A DNA stretch of 64,000 nt from Microbacterium sp. Root166 (GCF_001427145.1 NZ_LMGL01000001.1:881225-945224); one strand, 5' to 3'. Positions 8,967 to 18,451 are shown, counted from the stretch's first letter. A program made the numbers and translations. The notes: generated from the sequence alone by a model not told the origin.

Positions 8967-9902
8967 CTACGGGTCGATCCCGCGGATCGTCCATCCGGCG
9001 CTGACGGCGGCGCCGGGCGCGATCGTCAGGAGGTCGCGCCCCGAGTTGAGGGCATCCGGTGGGCAGGTCATCGGCTCCACCGCCACCGCGTGCCGGTGCG
9101 TCGCATTGCCTGGGCTGTCGGCGGTGTAGACCTGCACCCACGGGCACCGGTCATCCCAGGCGACTTCGACCCCGGAGCCGTCGGCGGCTCGCGCGCGCAC
9201 GCGCGCCGTGCCGGCGGCATCGCGCCGGAGCTGCGTGAACGCGTGGTTGATCTCCGTTGCGCCCAGCGCGCGAGGTTCACGGAAGTCCCAGCGGCCGTCG
9301 CCCTCGGCCACGTGCGCCGAGCCGGTGGGGAGCAGCCGGTCCGGAGACACCAGGAGCACCTCCGCCCCGGGCAGCTCGAGCTCCCAGGCATCGATGGCGC
9401 CCGGCCCGCTGTCCCCGGCCAGGACGTAGGGGTGTCCACCCAGTCCGAAGGGGGCGTCGCTCGCGCTCTCGTTGACCGCGACGATCTCCTGCGTTAGACC
9501 GTCCGCGGAGAGGGTGAAGGTCACCTCCAGCCGGACGAGCCACGGGTAGCCCGGCTGCGGCGGGATGACCGCGCGCAGCATCAGCTCGTCCGGTCCTGCC
9601 GAGACGGCGGCGAAGTCCAGCCACGCGACGAGACCATGGGCGGCGGTGCCGCGCTCCGGCTCGTTGACCGGCAGCTGGTGCCGGACGCCGCCGAACTCGT
9701 ACGCGCCGTCCGCCGTCCGGTTCGGCCACGGTGCGAGGAGCGCACCGCTCATCGACGGCCGCACCTCATCGGCGGCGAACGGCGTGATCAGATCGCGGTC
9801 ACCGAGGCGCAGCATCCGCAGGCTCGCCCCGACGCTCGCGACGCGCGCCTCATAGCCTGCCGCGCGCAGCACGTGCTGCGTTCCGGAGAGCGGGCTGCGC
9901 AC
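8967..9902 (-). CDS. aldose 1-epimerase (mutarotase) family protein
   Basis: A 311-residue beta-sandwich protein of the galactose-mutarotase family. Recognisable segments are APWPNRTADGAYEFGG near residue 55, HGLVAW with the first conserved histidine, GLGGHPY with the second, and VAVEPMTCPPDA with the catalytic glutamate near the C-terminus. Such enzymes interconvert the anomers of aldoses. The start is GTG 9902, one base after the stop of the DUF5107 gene, so the two are co-transcribed. The specific sugar cannot be told. Confidence 0.85.
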   Translation of the reverse strand: MRSPLSGTQHVLRAAGYEARVASVGASLRMLRLGDRDLITPFAADEVRPSMSGALLAPWPNRTADGAYEFGGVRHQLPVNEPERGTAAHGLVAWLDFAAVSAGPDELMLRAVIPPQPGYPWLVRLEVTFTLSADGLTQEIVAVNESASDAPFGLGGHPYVLAGDSGPGAIDAWELELPGAEVLLVSPDRLLPTGSAHVAEGDGRWDFREPRALGATEINHAFTQLRRDAAGTARVRARAADGSGVEVAWDDRCPWVQVYTADSPGNATHRHAVAVEPMTCPPDALNSGRDLLTIAPGAAVSAGWTIRGIDP

Positions 9903-9903
9903 G

Positions 9904-12825
9904 TCAGCCGTCCTGGGGCTCGCGCGCGAACAGCAGCAGCTCGGGAAGGCTCGTGGCGAAGTAGTCGGTCACACCGTCCTCACGGACGGCCGCCGGCGGC
10001 ACGTAGCGCGGGCGCGTCTCGCCGAGCGTGGCGGGCGGGTCGCTCTCGGGCATGCCGAGCGCGGCGCGGGTGGCATCCCAGGCCGCGACGGCCTGGCCTT
10101 CGCCGCCCTCCCACGGGCGGAAGGTCCGGGTGCTCAGGATCTCGAGGGCGTCGGCGGCGAACCCCTCCGCGACCAGCAGACGGATGTACTCGATCGTGAA
10201 GTCGTCGCGCGTGAGGACGAATGCTTCGACGCCGCGCAGAGCGCTCAGGCGCGTTGCCGTGCTCTCGCCGAGCCGCGCGGCGAGCTGATCCTGCTCGTAC
10301 CGCAGACGCGCATCGCCTGGGGCCGCCTCGACGGCCCGCGCATACAGCTCGCGCGCCTGCCGGTCGTCGTGGGCGACGTTGTAGGCGGCCAAAGCCGCAT
10401 TGCGCAGGAGCACCGGTTCAGCGAGCCCAAGCTCGATCGCACGGTTCCACCCCTCGAGCGCCTCGCGGCGACGCCCGTGCGCGTAGAGCAGCATGGCCCG
10501 CAGCGAGAGCGCGACGGCGTCATCGGGTTCGGCCGCCAGCGCCGTGTCCAGGGCCGCGAGCGCGTCGAGTCCGGAGGGGAATGCCCACGTCCGGTCGGAC
10601 CGGCGGGCACGCTCGCGCTCGGCGGCCGCGTCGCCAGCCCGGCCGAGCCCATCGAGGATCGCGGCGGCCTCGTAGTGCGCGATCGGACGCACGTTGCCGG
10701 CGCCGGTGACCGGAGCGGCGACGGCTCGCTGCAGCAGCTCGAGCGCCGCGTCGACGGCACCGGCACGCGCGTGGTCCCGCGCGACATCGAGCAGCAGCGC
10801 GGCATCGGCCGCCAGTGGCCGCCCGGCGAGCGCACGCAGGGTGGCGTCGAGCGGATCGTCGACGAGGGCGCGCTCGACCAGCTTCTCGGCCTCGGAGACC
10901 CGGCCGGTCCGGCCCAGGACGATCGCCCGGAGCGCTGCCCGGCGCGTGTCGTGGCCGACGACGCCGTCCAGGGTGTCCAGCACGCGCAGCGCCGCCCGAT
11001 TGTGCCCACGCCGGGCCAGGGAGCGTGCCAGCTCGAGCCCGGCGGCGGCCGCCCACGCGGCATCCCATCCGGCTTTGCCGAAGGCCTGCTCCGCTTCGAC
11101 GTCGCGTCCGAGCCGCTGCAGGATGAGGCCGGTGAGGTAGAACACCTCGGCGTCCGGCGGGTTGGCGTTGCGGCGCGTGAGCCGGGCGAGCGCGATCTGC
11201 GCACGGTCGAGGGCTTGCTCGTACCGGCCGGCGCGGTAGTGGTCATCGGCCAGGACGAGGTTCGTGCGCGCGTCACCCGGATCCCGCTCCAGAGCCGCCT
11301 GCCAGTAGGGCAGCGGCGAACGGGTCGGGTGCCGGTACTGGCTCAGGTGCAGGCCCGTGAGATAGAGCTCCTCCACCGAGTCGATGTCCTCGGGAAGCGG
11401 GGGCTCGTCGGCGACCCAGGGCTCTTCGTCCGAGACGTCGACCGGCTGCCACTGCACGAGGATGCGTCCGGCGTCGTCATGCAGCTCGACGGAGATCGCG
11501 TCGGCAGGATCGACGTCGGTCGACGCGAGCGAGACCGGGACACCGGGGACCATGTCCTCGGTCACGGACGCGACGACGACACCGCCACGCAGGATGCGCA
11601 GGGTCGCGCCGGGCTGCGAGGCCGTGACGGCGACCGTGGCGCCGACCCCACCGTCACGGTCCACGTGCACGGCGGCGTCCGGCGTGGCCTGGTGCGCGGG
11701 GCCCATGGCCGGGATCGGGTACCAGTACTGCGTGAAGACCTTCGTCTCGCCGGGCATGAGCCACGAGAAGTCGGGCTGGTTGTCGGTGTAGACGCCCGCC
11801 ATGAGCTCGACGTACGGCCCATCGGCGTCGGTGAGCTGGTCGTCCCACGCGTGGCCGAAAGGCGCGTTCCCCCAGGTCCACTGCTTCTTGCCCGGCGAGA
11901 CGCGCCGCTCGGCCCAGTGCACGAAGCCCGCCCCGGCGGCATGGTCGTAGCCGCCGAAGAAGTCCTGCTGCGAGTCCACGATCATGTACGACGTGGGCGC
12001 GGGGATGTTCCGGTAGAAGTCGATGCGATCGGCACCCGGCTGCTCTGCGGCCAGCGCCGGGTAGTCGACGTTGTAGTACGGCCGGTCGGCCGCAGGGAAT
12101 GCGGTCAGCGCCCGTCGCGCGTGGTCGGCGACGTAGCGCACGTCCTCGGGGAAGAACGACTGGTAATCGTCATGCACGCGCGCCGCGACGTTGGCCCACC
12201 ATAGGAATGTCTGCCGCTCGCTCGTGCGGTTGTGCAGCCGGACGACGAGTTCCACCACCGAGCTGCCGGGCCGCAGGCGCACGCCGTGCTGGGCGGACAT
12301 GCGGGTGAACGGGTCGTGGTCGTGGCACCACACGGTCACCGAGCCGTCGTCGGACTGCTCGATGAGCGTCTCGACCGGCAGGTAGGTGGCAGGGCGATGG
12401 TGCTGCGGCCAATTGAACTCGACGCCGCCGCTGATCCACGGCCCGGCGAGACCGACGAGCGCCGGCTTGATGACGTTGTTGCGATAGAAGAAGTCGTAGT
12501 CCGTCGTCTTGTCGTAGCCGACGTGGATGCGGCCGCCGAGCTCCGGCAGCACCACGAGTCGCACGAACTCGTTCTCGAGGTGCACCGCCTGCCACGCGCG
12601 CGGCGCCGGCTCGTCGGAGATCTGCTCGGTGAACGGCAGCGGATAGACCTTGCCGCTCGAGCCCTGGTAGACCCGCTGGTCCAGGTACATCGGGTACACG
12701 CTGGGCGCGGCGGGCTCGTAGGTGCGGATCGTCAGCGGCTCGCTCCACGCGACGGCCCCACCCTGGTCGAGCTGCGCCCTCAGGTCGGCGGGCGCGTCGG
12801 GAAGAACGATCTGGTCGGTGCTCAT
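9904..12825 (-). CDS. DUF5107 protein with C-terminal tetratricopeptide repeats
   Basis: A 973-residue protein with no signal peptide. The N-terminal ~420 residues match the DUF5107 family as I know it (segments LGGRIHVGYDKTTDYDFFYRNN and SGGVEFNWPQHHRP), which resembles a mutarotase-like beta-sandwich. A small beta-rich linker follows, then from about residue 520 a long alpha-helical region of repeated 34-residue units with LxxA-type spacing (for example DARTNLVLADDHYRAGRYEQAL), i.e. TPR repeats. ATG 12825 is chosen over an upstream in-frame codon because MSTDQ is the natural start. It is coupled to the epimerase-like gene, so a carbohydrate-processing role is likely, but no activity can be assigned. 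Confidence 0.8.
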   Translation of the reverse strand: MSTDQIVLPDAPADLRAQLDQGGAVAWSEPLTIRTYEPAAPSVYPMYLDQRVYQGSSGKVYPLPFTEQISDEPAPRAWQAVHLENEFVRLVVLPELGGRIHVGYDKTTDYDFFYRNNVIKPALVGLAGPWISGGVEFNWPQHHRPATYLPVETLIEQSDDGSVTVWCHDHDPFTRMSAQHGVRLRPGSSVVELVVRLHNRTSERQTFLWWANVAARVHDDYQSFFPEDVRYVADHARRALTAFPAADRPYYNVDYPALAAEQPGADRIDFYRNIPAPTSYMIVDSQQDFFGGYDHAAGAGFVHWAERRVSPGKKQWTWGNAPFGHAWDDQLTDADGPYVELMAGVYTDNQPDFSWLMPGETKVFTQYWYPIPAMGPAHQATPDAAVHVDRDGGVGATVAVTASQPGATLRILRGGVVVASVTEDMVPGVPVSLASTDVDPADAISVELHDDAGRILVQWQPVDVSDEEPWVADEPPLPEDIDSVEELYLTGLHLSQYRHPTRSPLPYWQAALERDPGDARTNLVLADDHYRAGRYEQALDRAQIALARLTRRNANPPDAEVFYLTGLILQRLGRDVEAEQAFGKAGWDAAWAAAAGLELARSLARRGHNRAALRVLDTLDGVVGHDTRRAALRAIVLGRTGRVSEAEKLVERALVDDPLDATLRALAGRPLAADAALLLDVARDHARAGAVDAALELLQRAVAAPVTGAGNVRPIAHYEAAAILDGLGRAGDAAAERERARRSDRTWAFPSGLDALAALDTALAAEPDDAVALSLRAMLLYAHGRRREALEGWNRAIELGLAEPVLLRNAALAAYNVAHDDRQARELYARAVEAAPGDARLRYEQDQLAARLGESTATRLSALRGVEAFVLTRDDFTIEYIRLLVAEGFAADALEILSTRTFRPWEGGEGQAVAAWDATRAALGMPESDPPATLGETRPRYVPPAAVREDGVTDYFATSLPELLLFAREPQDG

Positions 12826-12912
12826 TCGTCCGATGCTAGGCGGGCATAGGGCGCGAGGATATGGGCAGAACTCCGCCACGCATGGACGAAACGATGATCG
12901 TCCTTCGGCTGT

Positions 12913-14592
12913 TCAGCGTCGACGATCGCCGATCTCGTCCAGGGCGTCGGCGTACGCACGCCGCAGTGTGTCACCCACCCACTCGGTGCCCTTGTAGACG
13001 TTGCGCTCGCCGATGTCGTCGGTCAGCCCGCCGGCGGCGAGCTGATCGATCACGCGGGTCTCGGTCGCGACCACCTTGAGGCCCCCGCCCGTCTCGCGCA
13101 GCTGCTCGGCGTACCGCCGCAGCACGTCGACGAGCGAGAGACCGATCTGATCGGTTCCGCGGAGGCGCACGATGACGATCGCATCGCGCGAGTGCCGGTT
13201 CACCTCCGGCAGCTGCTTCTCGAAGATGGGCGTGCTCGCGAAGAACAGGCTGCCGTACGGCTGAAGGATCAGCACTCGCCCGGCGGGCACCGACTTCGGC
13301 GGATCCGACTCGCGGAGGCGCCCGTCGGTCTCGAGATGCACCGCGCGCACGCGGACCCGGTTGGACTGCTGGGCGACGTAGAGGATGATGCCGAGTCCCG
13401 CACCGGCGAGGACGGCGAACTGCAGCGGGATGATCAGCGTCAGGCCGAAGGTGACCGCCATGATCGCCGTGGGAAGCGGCCCCGACTTCACGACCGAGTA
13501 GATGCGGCTGGGCTTCACGGCGCCGATGCCGACGACGATCAGCAGACCCGCGAGGGCCGGCATGGCCACGTAGGCGACGACATCGGATGCCGCGAACAGC
13601 AGCACCGCCATCACCGCGCCGGCCACGAACAGGGCGAGCCGGGTCTTGGCGCCCGACTGCACGAGGATCGACGAGCCCGCCATCGATCCGCCGACGGGCA
13701 TGCCGCGCAGGAGGCCGGAGAGGATGTTGCCCGCGCCCTGTCCGATGAAGTCGCGGTTGGTGTCGGGCGGGCGGCCGTCCACGGTCGGGATGCCCGCCGA
13801 CACCGCCGCGCCCTGCACGAGTCCGATGAACGCGAGCGAGACCGCCGGCACGATGAGCGCGGGCACGTCGGCCAGGCTCGGCAGCACCGGGGACGGCAGC
13901 CCTCGCGGCACCTCGACGATGTCACGCAGCTGTGTGACGGGGTCGCCCACCCAGAGGTTGAGCAGCACGGCGCAGACCGAGCCGACCACCACGGCGAGCA
14001 CCAGGCCGAGACTGCCGACGCGCGTCTGCCGGAGCACCACGATGAGCAGGATCGTGATGGTGCCGACGATGACCGAGGCGATGCTCCAGGCGTTGATGTG
14101 CAGCAGGACGTCGAACATCTTCAGCAGCCGGTTGGCGCCGCGCGCGTCGTAGCCCGTGAAGTTCGACAGCTGCCCGAGCACGATGTTCACGCCGATCGCC
14201 GTGATGAAGCCCGTCATCACGGCCGTGGGGACGAAGCTCACCAGGCGTCCGGCACGCGCCAGACCGGCGATGACCATGACGATGCCCGTGAGCACCGCGA
14301 GCGTGAACAGCGCGCGGTCGGGGTCGGGGCGGCTGTCGAGACCGGCATCCGACACGACCAGGGCCATGGCGCTCGTCGCCTGCACCGCCATGAAGGCGCT
14401 GCTGGTGAAGCATGCGGCGCCGACGAGCCCGAACATGTAGCCGTAGAGCCCGGCGAGCGGGTTCACCCCGGCGAGCAGGCCGGCGGCCAGGCCGTCGGGC
14501 ACCGCTTCGACGCCGAGCACGACGCCGGACATCACATCCTTGCCGAGCGTCTTGCGGGAGAACCACCGCCTCGGATCGATGCGCACCGTCAC
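12913..14592 (-). CDS. SulP-family anion transporter with STAS domain
   Basis: A 559-residue membrane protein. The first ~400 residues hold the SulP core with 10-14 hydrophobic segments (DVMSGVVLGVEAVPDGLAAG at residues 19-38; IPTVDGRPPDTNRDFIGQGAGN near 265, characteristic of the family). The last ~130 residues are a STAS domain (RVLILQPYGSLFFAS; IVRLRGTDQIGLSLVDVL). SulP proteins move sulfate, bicarbonate or other anions, often with Na+ or H+. The start is GTG 14592. It is not adjacent to the sulfate-assimilation operon, so the substrate could equally be bicarbonate. Confidence 0.88.
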   Translation of the reverse strand: MTVRIDPRRWFSRKTLGKDVMSGVVLGVEAVPDGLAAGLLAGVNPLAGLYGYMFGLVGAACFTSSAFMAVQATSAMALVVSDAGLDSRPDPDRALFTLAVLTGIVMVIAGLARAGRLVSFVPTAVMTGFITAIGVNIVLGQLSNFTGYDARGANRLLKMFDVLLHINAWSIASVIVGTITILLIVVLRQTRVGSLGLVLAVVVGSVCAVLLNLWVGDPVTQLRDIVEVPRGLPSPVLPSLADVPALIVPAVSLAFIGLVQGAAVSAGIPTVDGRPPDTNRDFIGQGAGNILSGLLRGMPVGGSMAGSSILVQSGAKTRLALFVAGAVMAVLLFAASDVVAYVAMPALAGLLIVVGIGAVKPSRIYSVVKSGPLPTAIMAVTFGLTLIIPLQFAVLAGAGLGIILYVAQQSNRVRVRAVHLETDGRLRESDPPKSVPAGRVLILQPYGSLFFASTPIFEKQLPEVNRHSRDAIVIVRLRGTDQIGLSLVDVLRRYAEQLRETGGGLKVVATETRVIDQLAAGGLTDDIGERNVYKGTEWVGDTLRRAYADALDEIGDRRR

Positions 14593-14639
14593 ACCGTAGC
14601 GAAGCCCGGCGCGCGGGACCTCGCCCGGTGCGGGTGGTG

Positions 14640-15644
14640 TCAGGCGACCGGCTCGAGCATCTCGACCTCAGCCCCGGCGGCCTGCATCGCCTCACGCGTG
14701 CAGCAGAACCGTGCGCGGTAGGCCGTGGGGGTGGTATCGAGCACGCGGGCGAAGTTCTGCCGCAGCACGGCGGCCGACCCGAAGCCGCTCTCGTAGGCGA
14801 CGCGATCGAGGCCCAGATCGGTCTTCTCGAGCAGGCGCTGCGCATGGATGATCCGCTGCCGGGCCAGCCAGGCCGCCGGCGTCGCGCCGTAGTCGGACTT
14901 GAAGCGACGGGCGAACGTGCGCGGCGACATGTGCGCCTTGGCAGCGAGCTGGTCGACCGTGAGCTCGAGCCGGAGGTTCTCGACCATCCAGTCGGTCACC
15001 GGTGACAGCGACAGCGACGCGACCTCGGGCAGCGGACGATCGATGAACTGCGCCTGGCCCCCGTCGCGCTGCGGCGGCACGACCATGCGCCGCGCGATCT
15101 TGTTGGTGAGCTCGGCGCCGAGCTCCTGGCGCAGGAGGTGCAGGCAGGCGTCGAGGCCCGCGGCGGTGCCGGCGCTCGTGATGACCTTGCCGTCCTGCAC
15201 GTAGAGCACATCTGGGTCGACGTCGACGCGCGGGTACATCTTCGCCATGATGTCGGCGTACATCCAGTGCGTGGTGGCCCGGCGGCCGTCGAGCACGCCG
15301 GCCGCGCCCAGGATGAAGGAGCCGCTGCACACGCTCAGCACCCACGCGTCGCGCGCCACGGCGGCCCGCACCGCGTCGAGCACGCGCTCGTCGGTGTTGT
15401 CCCAGTACTGCCGGGGCGTGGGGGAGACGACGACGAGATCGGCCTCGTACGCGAACGCCAGGTCGAGGTCCACGTTGATCGAGAAGCCCATCTTCGACTG
15501 CACGACGCCGGGGTTCGGCGTCACGATGCGGAAGTCGAAGTTGGGGATGCCGTCATCCGACCGGTCGAGCCCGAAGGCCTCGCAGGCGACCCCGAATTCA
15601 AAGGGCGCGAACCCGTCCTGAACGATCACGGCGACCGTCTTCAT
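14640..15644 (-). CDS. GlxA/FtrA-type AraC regulator with DJ-1/PfpI-like domain
   Basis: A 334-residue regulator. The N-terminal ~180 residues form a class-I glutamine-amidotransferase-like (DJ-1/PfpI) domain with the elbow segment WVLSVCSGSFILGAAG. The C-terminal ~100 residues carry an AraC double helix-turn-helix (VDQLAAKAHMSPRTFARRFK; LDRVAYESGFGSAAVLRQNF). The start is ATG 15644, preceded by GGAGGT six bases upstream; an upstream in-frame ATG has no such site. Divergent from a small membrane peptide, with repeated TGGCAGT words between them that may be its binding sites. The ligand is unknown. Confidence 0.87.
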   Translation of the reverse strand: MKTVAVIVQDGFAPFEFGVACEAFGLDRSDDGIPNFDFRIVTPNPGVVQSKMGFSINVDLDLAFAYEADLVVVSPTPRQYWDNTDERVLDAVRAAVARDAWVLSVCSGSFILGAAGVLDGRRATTHWMYADIMAKMYPRVDVDPDVLYVQDGKVITSAGTAAGLDACLHLLRQELGAELTNKIARRMVVPPQRDGGQAQFIDRPLPEVASLSLSPVTDWMVENLRLELTVDQLAAKAHMSPRTFARRFKSDYGATPAAWLARQRIIHAQRLLEKTDLGLDRVAYESGFGSAAVLRQNFARVLDTTPTAYRARFCCTREAMQAAGAEVEMLEPVA

Positions 15645-15699
15645 GTCGTACCTCCGGGCTCGAACCGCCATGGCAGTTTTCGTGCGATGTGTGTCCATC

Positions 15700-15715
15700 C
15701 TGCCACTGTTGGCAG
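15700..15715. promoter_or_regulatory. inverted repeat with repeated TGGCAGT words
   Basis: CTGCCA-CTGT-TGGCAG is a perfect inverted repeat in the divergent promoter of the GlxA-type regulator and the 40-residue peptide gene. TGGCAGT also occurs at 15671-15677 and, inverted, ACTGCCA occurs at 15738-15744 over the peptide start codon. Autoregulation by the GlxA-type protein is an inference. Confidence 0.45.
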
Positions 15716-15742
15716 TTCCACCGCAAGCGTAGCGTTACTGCC

Positions 15743-15865
15743 ATGTTCCTGGTGATTCTTCTTACAGCCCTGGCCGCTGTCGCGGTCGCCTCCACGATCA
15801 CGGCCCTTCGCAACGACGGCTACCACCGTCTCCCCACCGATCCCGCCCGCCTGCCCCACCCCTGA
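15743..15865 (+). CDS. small single-span membrane peptide (40 residues)
   Basis: A 40-residue open frame with a hydrophobic segment from residue 2 to about 19 (FLVILLTALAAVAVASTI), then a short soluble tail TALRNDGYHRLPTDPARLP. The tail pattern of a charged stretch with Asp-Gly-Tyr-x-Arg and a proline-rich end looks like a conserved protein tail and not random translation. No good Shine-Dalgarno is visible. It is followed at once by a strong hairpin, consistent with a monocistronic unit. Function unknown; I believe similar short peptides occur in Microbacterium genomes, but that is memory and not a search. Confidence 0.6.
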   Translation: MFLVILLTALAAVAVASTITALRNDGYHRLPTDPARLPHP

Positions 15866-15871
15866 CGCGGT

Positions 15872-15901
15872 GACGGTTCGTCTCGACCGAGACGGACCGT
15901 C
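15872..15901. terminator. bidirectional terminator hairpin
   Basis: Two 14-base arms (15872-15885 and 15888-15901) pair fully in RNA with one G-U pair and a two-base loop. The stem lies between the convergent stops at 15865 and 15903. No U tract follows on either strand, as is common in high-GC actinobacteria. Confidence 0.7.
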
Positions 15902-15902
15902 G

Positions 15903-17120
15903 TCAGCGGGCGGTGACCCGCTCGTAGACCTCGACCATCGCCGCCGTCCGCGAGGACTGGCGGAACCGGTCGCGGATCGACGGGTCGACGGACCGGGGCG
16001 TGCCGGCCACGATGTCCGCGGCCGCGACGCGCAGCGCTTCCGCCAGCGCGGCGGTCGAGGCATCCGCCGTCTGACCCTCGCCGACCACCCAGAAGCCCGA
16101 GCCCAGCTCGGCGCCGATGTCGGGGTCGCTGATGATCGACGGCGTGCCGAGCGACGCGGCCTCGAATGGCGTCATCCCCTGCGTCTCGAAGCCGATCGAG
16201 GTCTGCACGAGCGCATCGGCGCGGGCGATGCGGCGCAGCGTCTCGGGGTACGAGAGCCGCCCCGCGAACTGGACGATCGACTCCAGCCCGCGCTGGGCGA
16301 CCAGCCGCTGCGCGGCCCGCAGCTGCCCGCCGCCGCCGATCACCTCGACCTCGGCCTGTACGCCCGAGTCGGCGAGCGCCTCGAGGAACGGCAGCAGGCG
16401 CTTCTCGGGGCTCATGCGCCCGAGCCACACGAACCGCGGCGGTCCGCTCTCACGCTCGGCGGGCGCCGCAGCCCGTGCCGCGTCGAGGATCTCGTCGTCG
16501 ATGCCGTTCCAGATGACGTCCACTCCACCGCCGCGCCGGGGCACGACCGCGTGCTGCTCGAGGCGCCGGGCGAAGTGCGACGAGGGTGCGGTCACGGCAT
16601 CCGATCGGGCGGCGAACCGGCGCAGGAATGCCCAGCCGTCCCGTCCGGCGGCCGGAACGCGGATGGCCCGGCGCTGCCAGGCGTTGAGAGCGCGCAGCAC
16701 CAGCGACGGGAACGGCGCGGTGGCCTCGATGCCGACGTCCACGCGGTTGTGCATCGTGTGCACGACCGGTAGGCCGTGCCGCGCGGCGTACCGGTGGCCG
16801 GTGAACGCCCCCCAGAAGTCCGCCTGCACGTGCACGACGTCCACGGGTGGGCGGACGGCGAGCGCGGCATCCACCCACCGGTCGGTGCGCCGGCCCGGCC
16901 ATGACATCGAGTACTCGCGGTCGACGGTGATCGGAACGGACGGGATGTCGAGGTACGCGGCATCCGGAGCGAAGGAGCGACCGCGCGGACCGTGCACGGC
17001 CGGCGCGACGATCGTCACGGTGTGGCCGGCCTGCTCGAGGAACCGTCGCTGCAGTCGCATCGAGACCTGAGCTCCGCCGAGAGTCTCGACGTGCTGGTCG
17101 CCGAACATCACGACGTGCAC
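15903..17120 (-). CDS. GT4-family glycosyltransferase
   Basis: A 405-residue two-domain GT-B glycosyltransferase. The N-terminal domain starts MHVVMFGDQHVETLGGAQVSMRLQ, with the glycine-rich acceptor-side loop; the C-terminal domain has FVWLGRMSPEKRLLPFLEAL and the E-x7-E motif region around GFETQGMTPFEAASLGTPSI. It uses a nucleotide sugar to glycosylate a lipid or saccharide at the inner membrane. The start is GTG 17120, four bases after the stop of the second GT4 gene, so both are one unit. The acceptor is unknown; a cell-envelope glycolipid or glycan is likely. Confidence 0.86.
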   Translation of the reverse strand: MHVVMFGDQHVETLGGAQVSMRLQRRFLEQAGHTVTIVAPAVHGPRGRSFAPDAAYLDIPSVPITVDREYSMSWPGRRTDRWVDAALAVRPPVDVVHVQADFWGAFTGHRYAARHGLPVVHTMHNRVDVGIEATAPFPSLVLRALNAWQRRAIRVPAAGRDGWAFLRRFAARSDAVTAPSSHFARRLEQHAVVPRRGGGVDVIWNGIDDEILDAARAAAPAERESGPPRFVWLGRMSPEKRLLPFLEALADSGVQAEVEVIGGGGQLRAAQRLVAQRGLESIVQFAGRLSYPETLRRIARADALVQTSIGFETQGMTPFEAASLGTPSIISDPDIGAELGSGFWVVGEGQTADASTAALAEALRVAAADIVAGTPRSVDPSIRDRFRQSSRTAAMVEVYERVTAR

Positions 17121-17124
17121 GGGG

Positions 17125-18342
17125 CTACTCGGGCAGGGGTTCGTCGCGGTAGAGCGCCTCGAAGGTGTCGAGCGTGCGCTTCATGTCGTGCACCTTGACC
17201 CCTTCGAGCGACGCCTGCTGCATGCTCAGGCGCTCCTCGGGGGACTGGGTGAGCACCGTGGTGAGCTTGGCGACGAGGTCGTCGACGTTGCCGGGCTCGA
17301 ACAGGTAGCCGTTCTCGCCGTCGTGCACGAGGTGCGGGAGGGCCACGGCGTCGGCGGCGACGATCGGCAGGCCGGAGGCCATCGCCTCCATCGTCGCGAT
17401 GGACTGCAGCTCGGCGATCGAGGCGATGACGAACAGGCTGGCGTTGGTGAGCAGCCCGCGCAGCTCTTCGTCGGTGGTGTGCCCGTGGAAGCTCACCCGG
17501 TCGGCGAGGCCGAGCTCGACCATGAGCTCCTCGAGGTTGCGGCGCTGGTCGCCCTTGCCGACGATGTCGAACCGGACGTCGAGCGCCGGGTCGAGCTTCG
17601 CGACCGCGCGGAGCACGACGTCGATCTGCTTCTCGGTCGTCAAGCGGCCGACGAAGACCAGCCGGTGGGCGTCTCGCGGCGTGAGGTCGGGCTGGTAGTT
17701 CGACGCGTCGATCCCGCAGCTGATCGGGATGACGCCCTTGATGTCGATCGTGTGCTCGAGGAAGTCGGCGGCCTTGCGCGTCGGTGTGGTGACGGCGCGG
17801 GTCATGTCGAACGTGCGCTTGGCGTCGGCCCACGCGAGCTTGATCGCGTAGCGGGTCCAGGATGCCGGCAGCACCGTGAAGTCGAGCACGTTCTCGGCCA
17901 TCACGTGGTTGGTGGCGACGATCGGGATGCCGCGCTTGCGCCCCTCGCGCGTGAGGGCGCGGCCGATCACGATGTGGGACTGGCTGTGCACGACGTCGGG
18001 CTTCACCCGGTCGAGCACGCGCCGCGAGTAGTGCTTGGCACGGAACGGCAGCACGAACGTGAGCCAGTCGTGCGGATACCAGCGCCACGCCGGGATGCGG
18101 TGCATCGTCATCGGCTGGCCCTCGATCACCTCGGTGAACGTGCCGTGCCGGCGGTGCGTGTCACTCGGAGCCATGACGTGCACATCATGGCCGCGTGCGA
18201 CGAGACCGGCGGCGAGGCGCTCGGCGAACCGGGCGGCGCCGTTCACGTGAGGGAGGAAGGTGTCGGCGCCGATCAGGATGGTGAGCGGGCGCGTGCTCCC
18301 TGCCTCGGCGGAGGTCTCTGCGGGCGTCTCGGACGGGGTCAC
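17125..18342 (-). CDS. GT4-family glycosyltransferase (phosphatidylinositol-mannosyltransferase-like)
   Basis: A 405-residue GT-B enzyme. The N-terminus has LTILIGADTFLPHVNGAARF, the typical TDTFLPxxNGV-type loop of bacterial lipid glycosyltransferases; the C-terminal half has LVFVGRLTTEKQIDVVLRAV and the nucleotide-sugar loop with Glu residues in ATMEAMASGLPIVAAD. The closest families I recognise are PimB-like mannosyltransferases and sugar transferases acting on diacylglycerol. The start is GTG 18342. It is upstream of and nearly contiguous with a second GT4 gene, so the two probably act in sequence on an envelope glycolipid. Confidence 0.85.
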   Translation of the reverse strand: MTPSETPAETSAEAGSTRPLTILIGADTFLPHVNGAARFAERLAAGLVARGHDVHVMAPSDTHRRHGTFTEVIEGQPMTMHRIPAWRWYPHDWLTFVLPFRAKHYSRRVLDRVKPDVVHSQSHIVIGRALTREGRKRGIPIVATNHVMAENVLDFTVLPASWTRYAIKLAWADAKRTFDMTRAVTTPTRKAADFLEHTIDIKGVIPISCGIDASNYQPDLTPRDAHRLVFVGRLTTEKQIDVVLRAVAKLDPALDVRFDIVGKGDQRRNLEELMVELGLADRVSFHGHTTDEELRGLLTNASLFVIASIAELQSIATMEAMASGLPIVAADAVALPHLVHDGENGYLFEPGNVDDLVAKLTTVLTQSPEERLSMQQASLEGVKVHDMKRTLDTFEALYRDEPLPE

Positions 18343-18451
18343 GGGATGCTGGGGGCCTGTCTGTGGGGTACGCGGCGGACGAAGGGGGAGGTGGGTCGCG
18401 CGGCATCAACTGTACCCGAGGGGCCTCTGTCGGCCCCGTACCCTGGATGGC

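Noticed and set aside
15743..15865. Toxin-antitoxin partner role for the 40-residue peptide
   Set aside because: There is no antisense RNA or second small gene, and the neighbour is an AraC-type regulator; only a membrane peptide can be supported.
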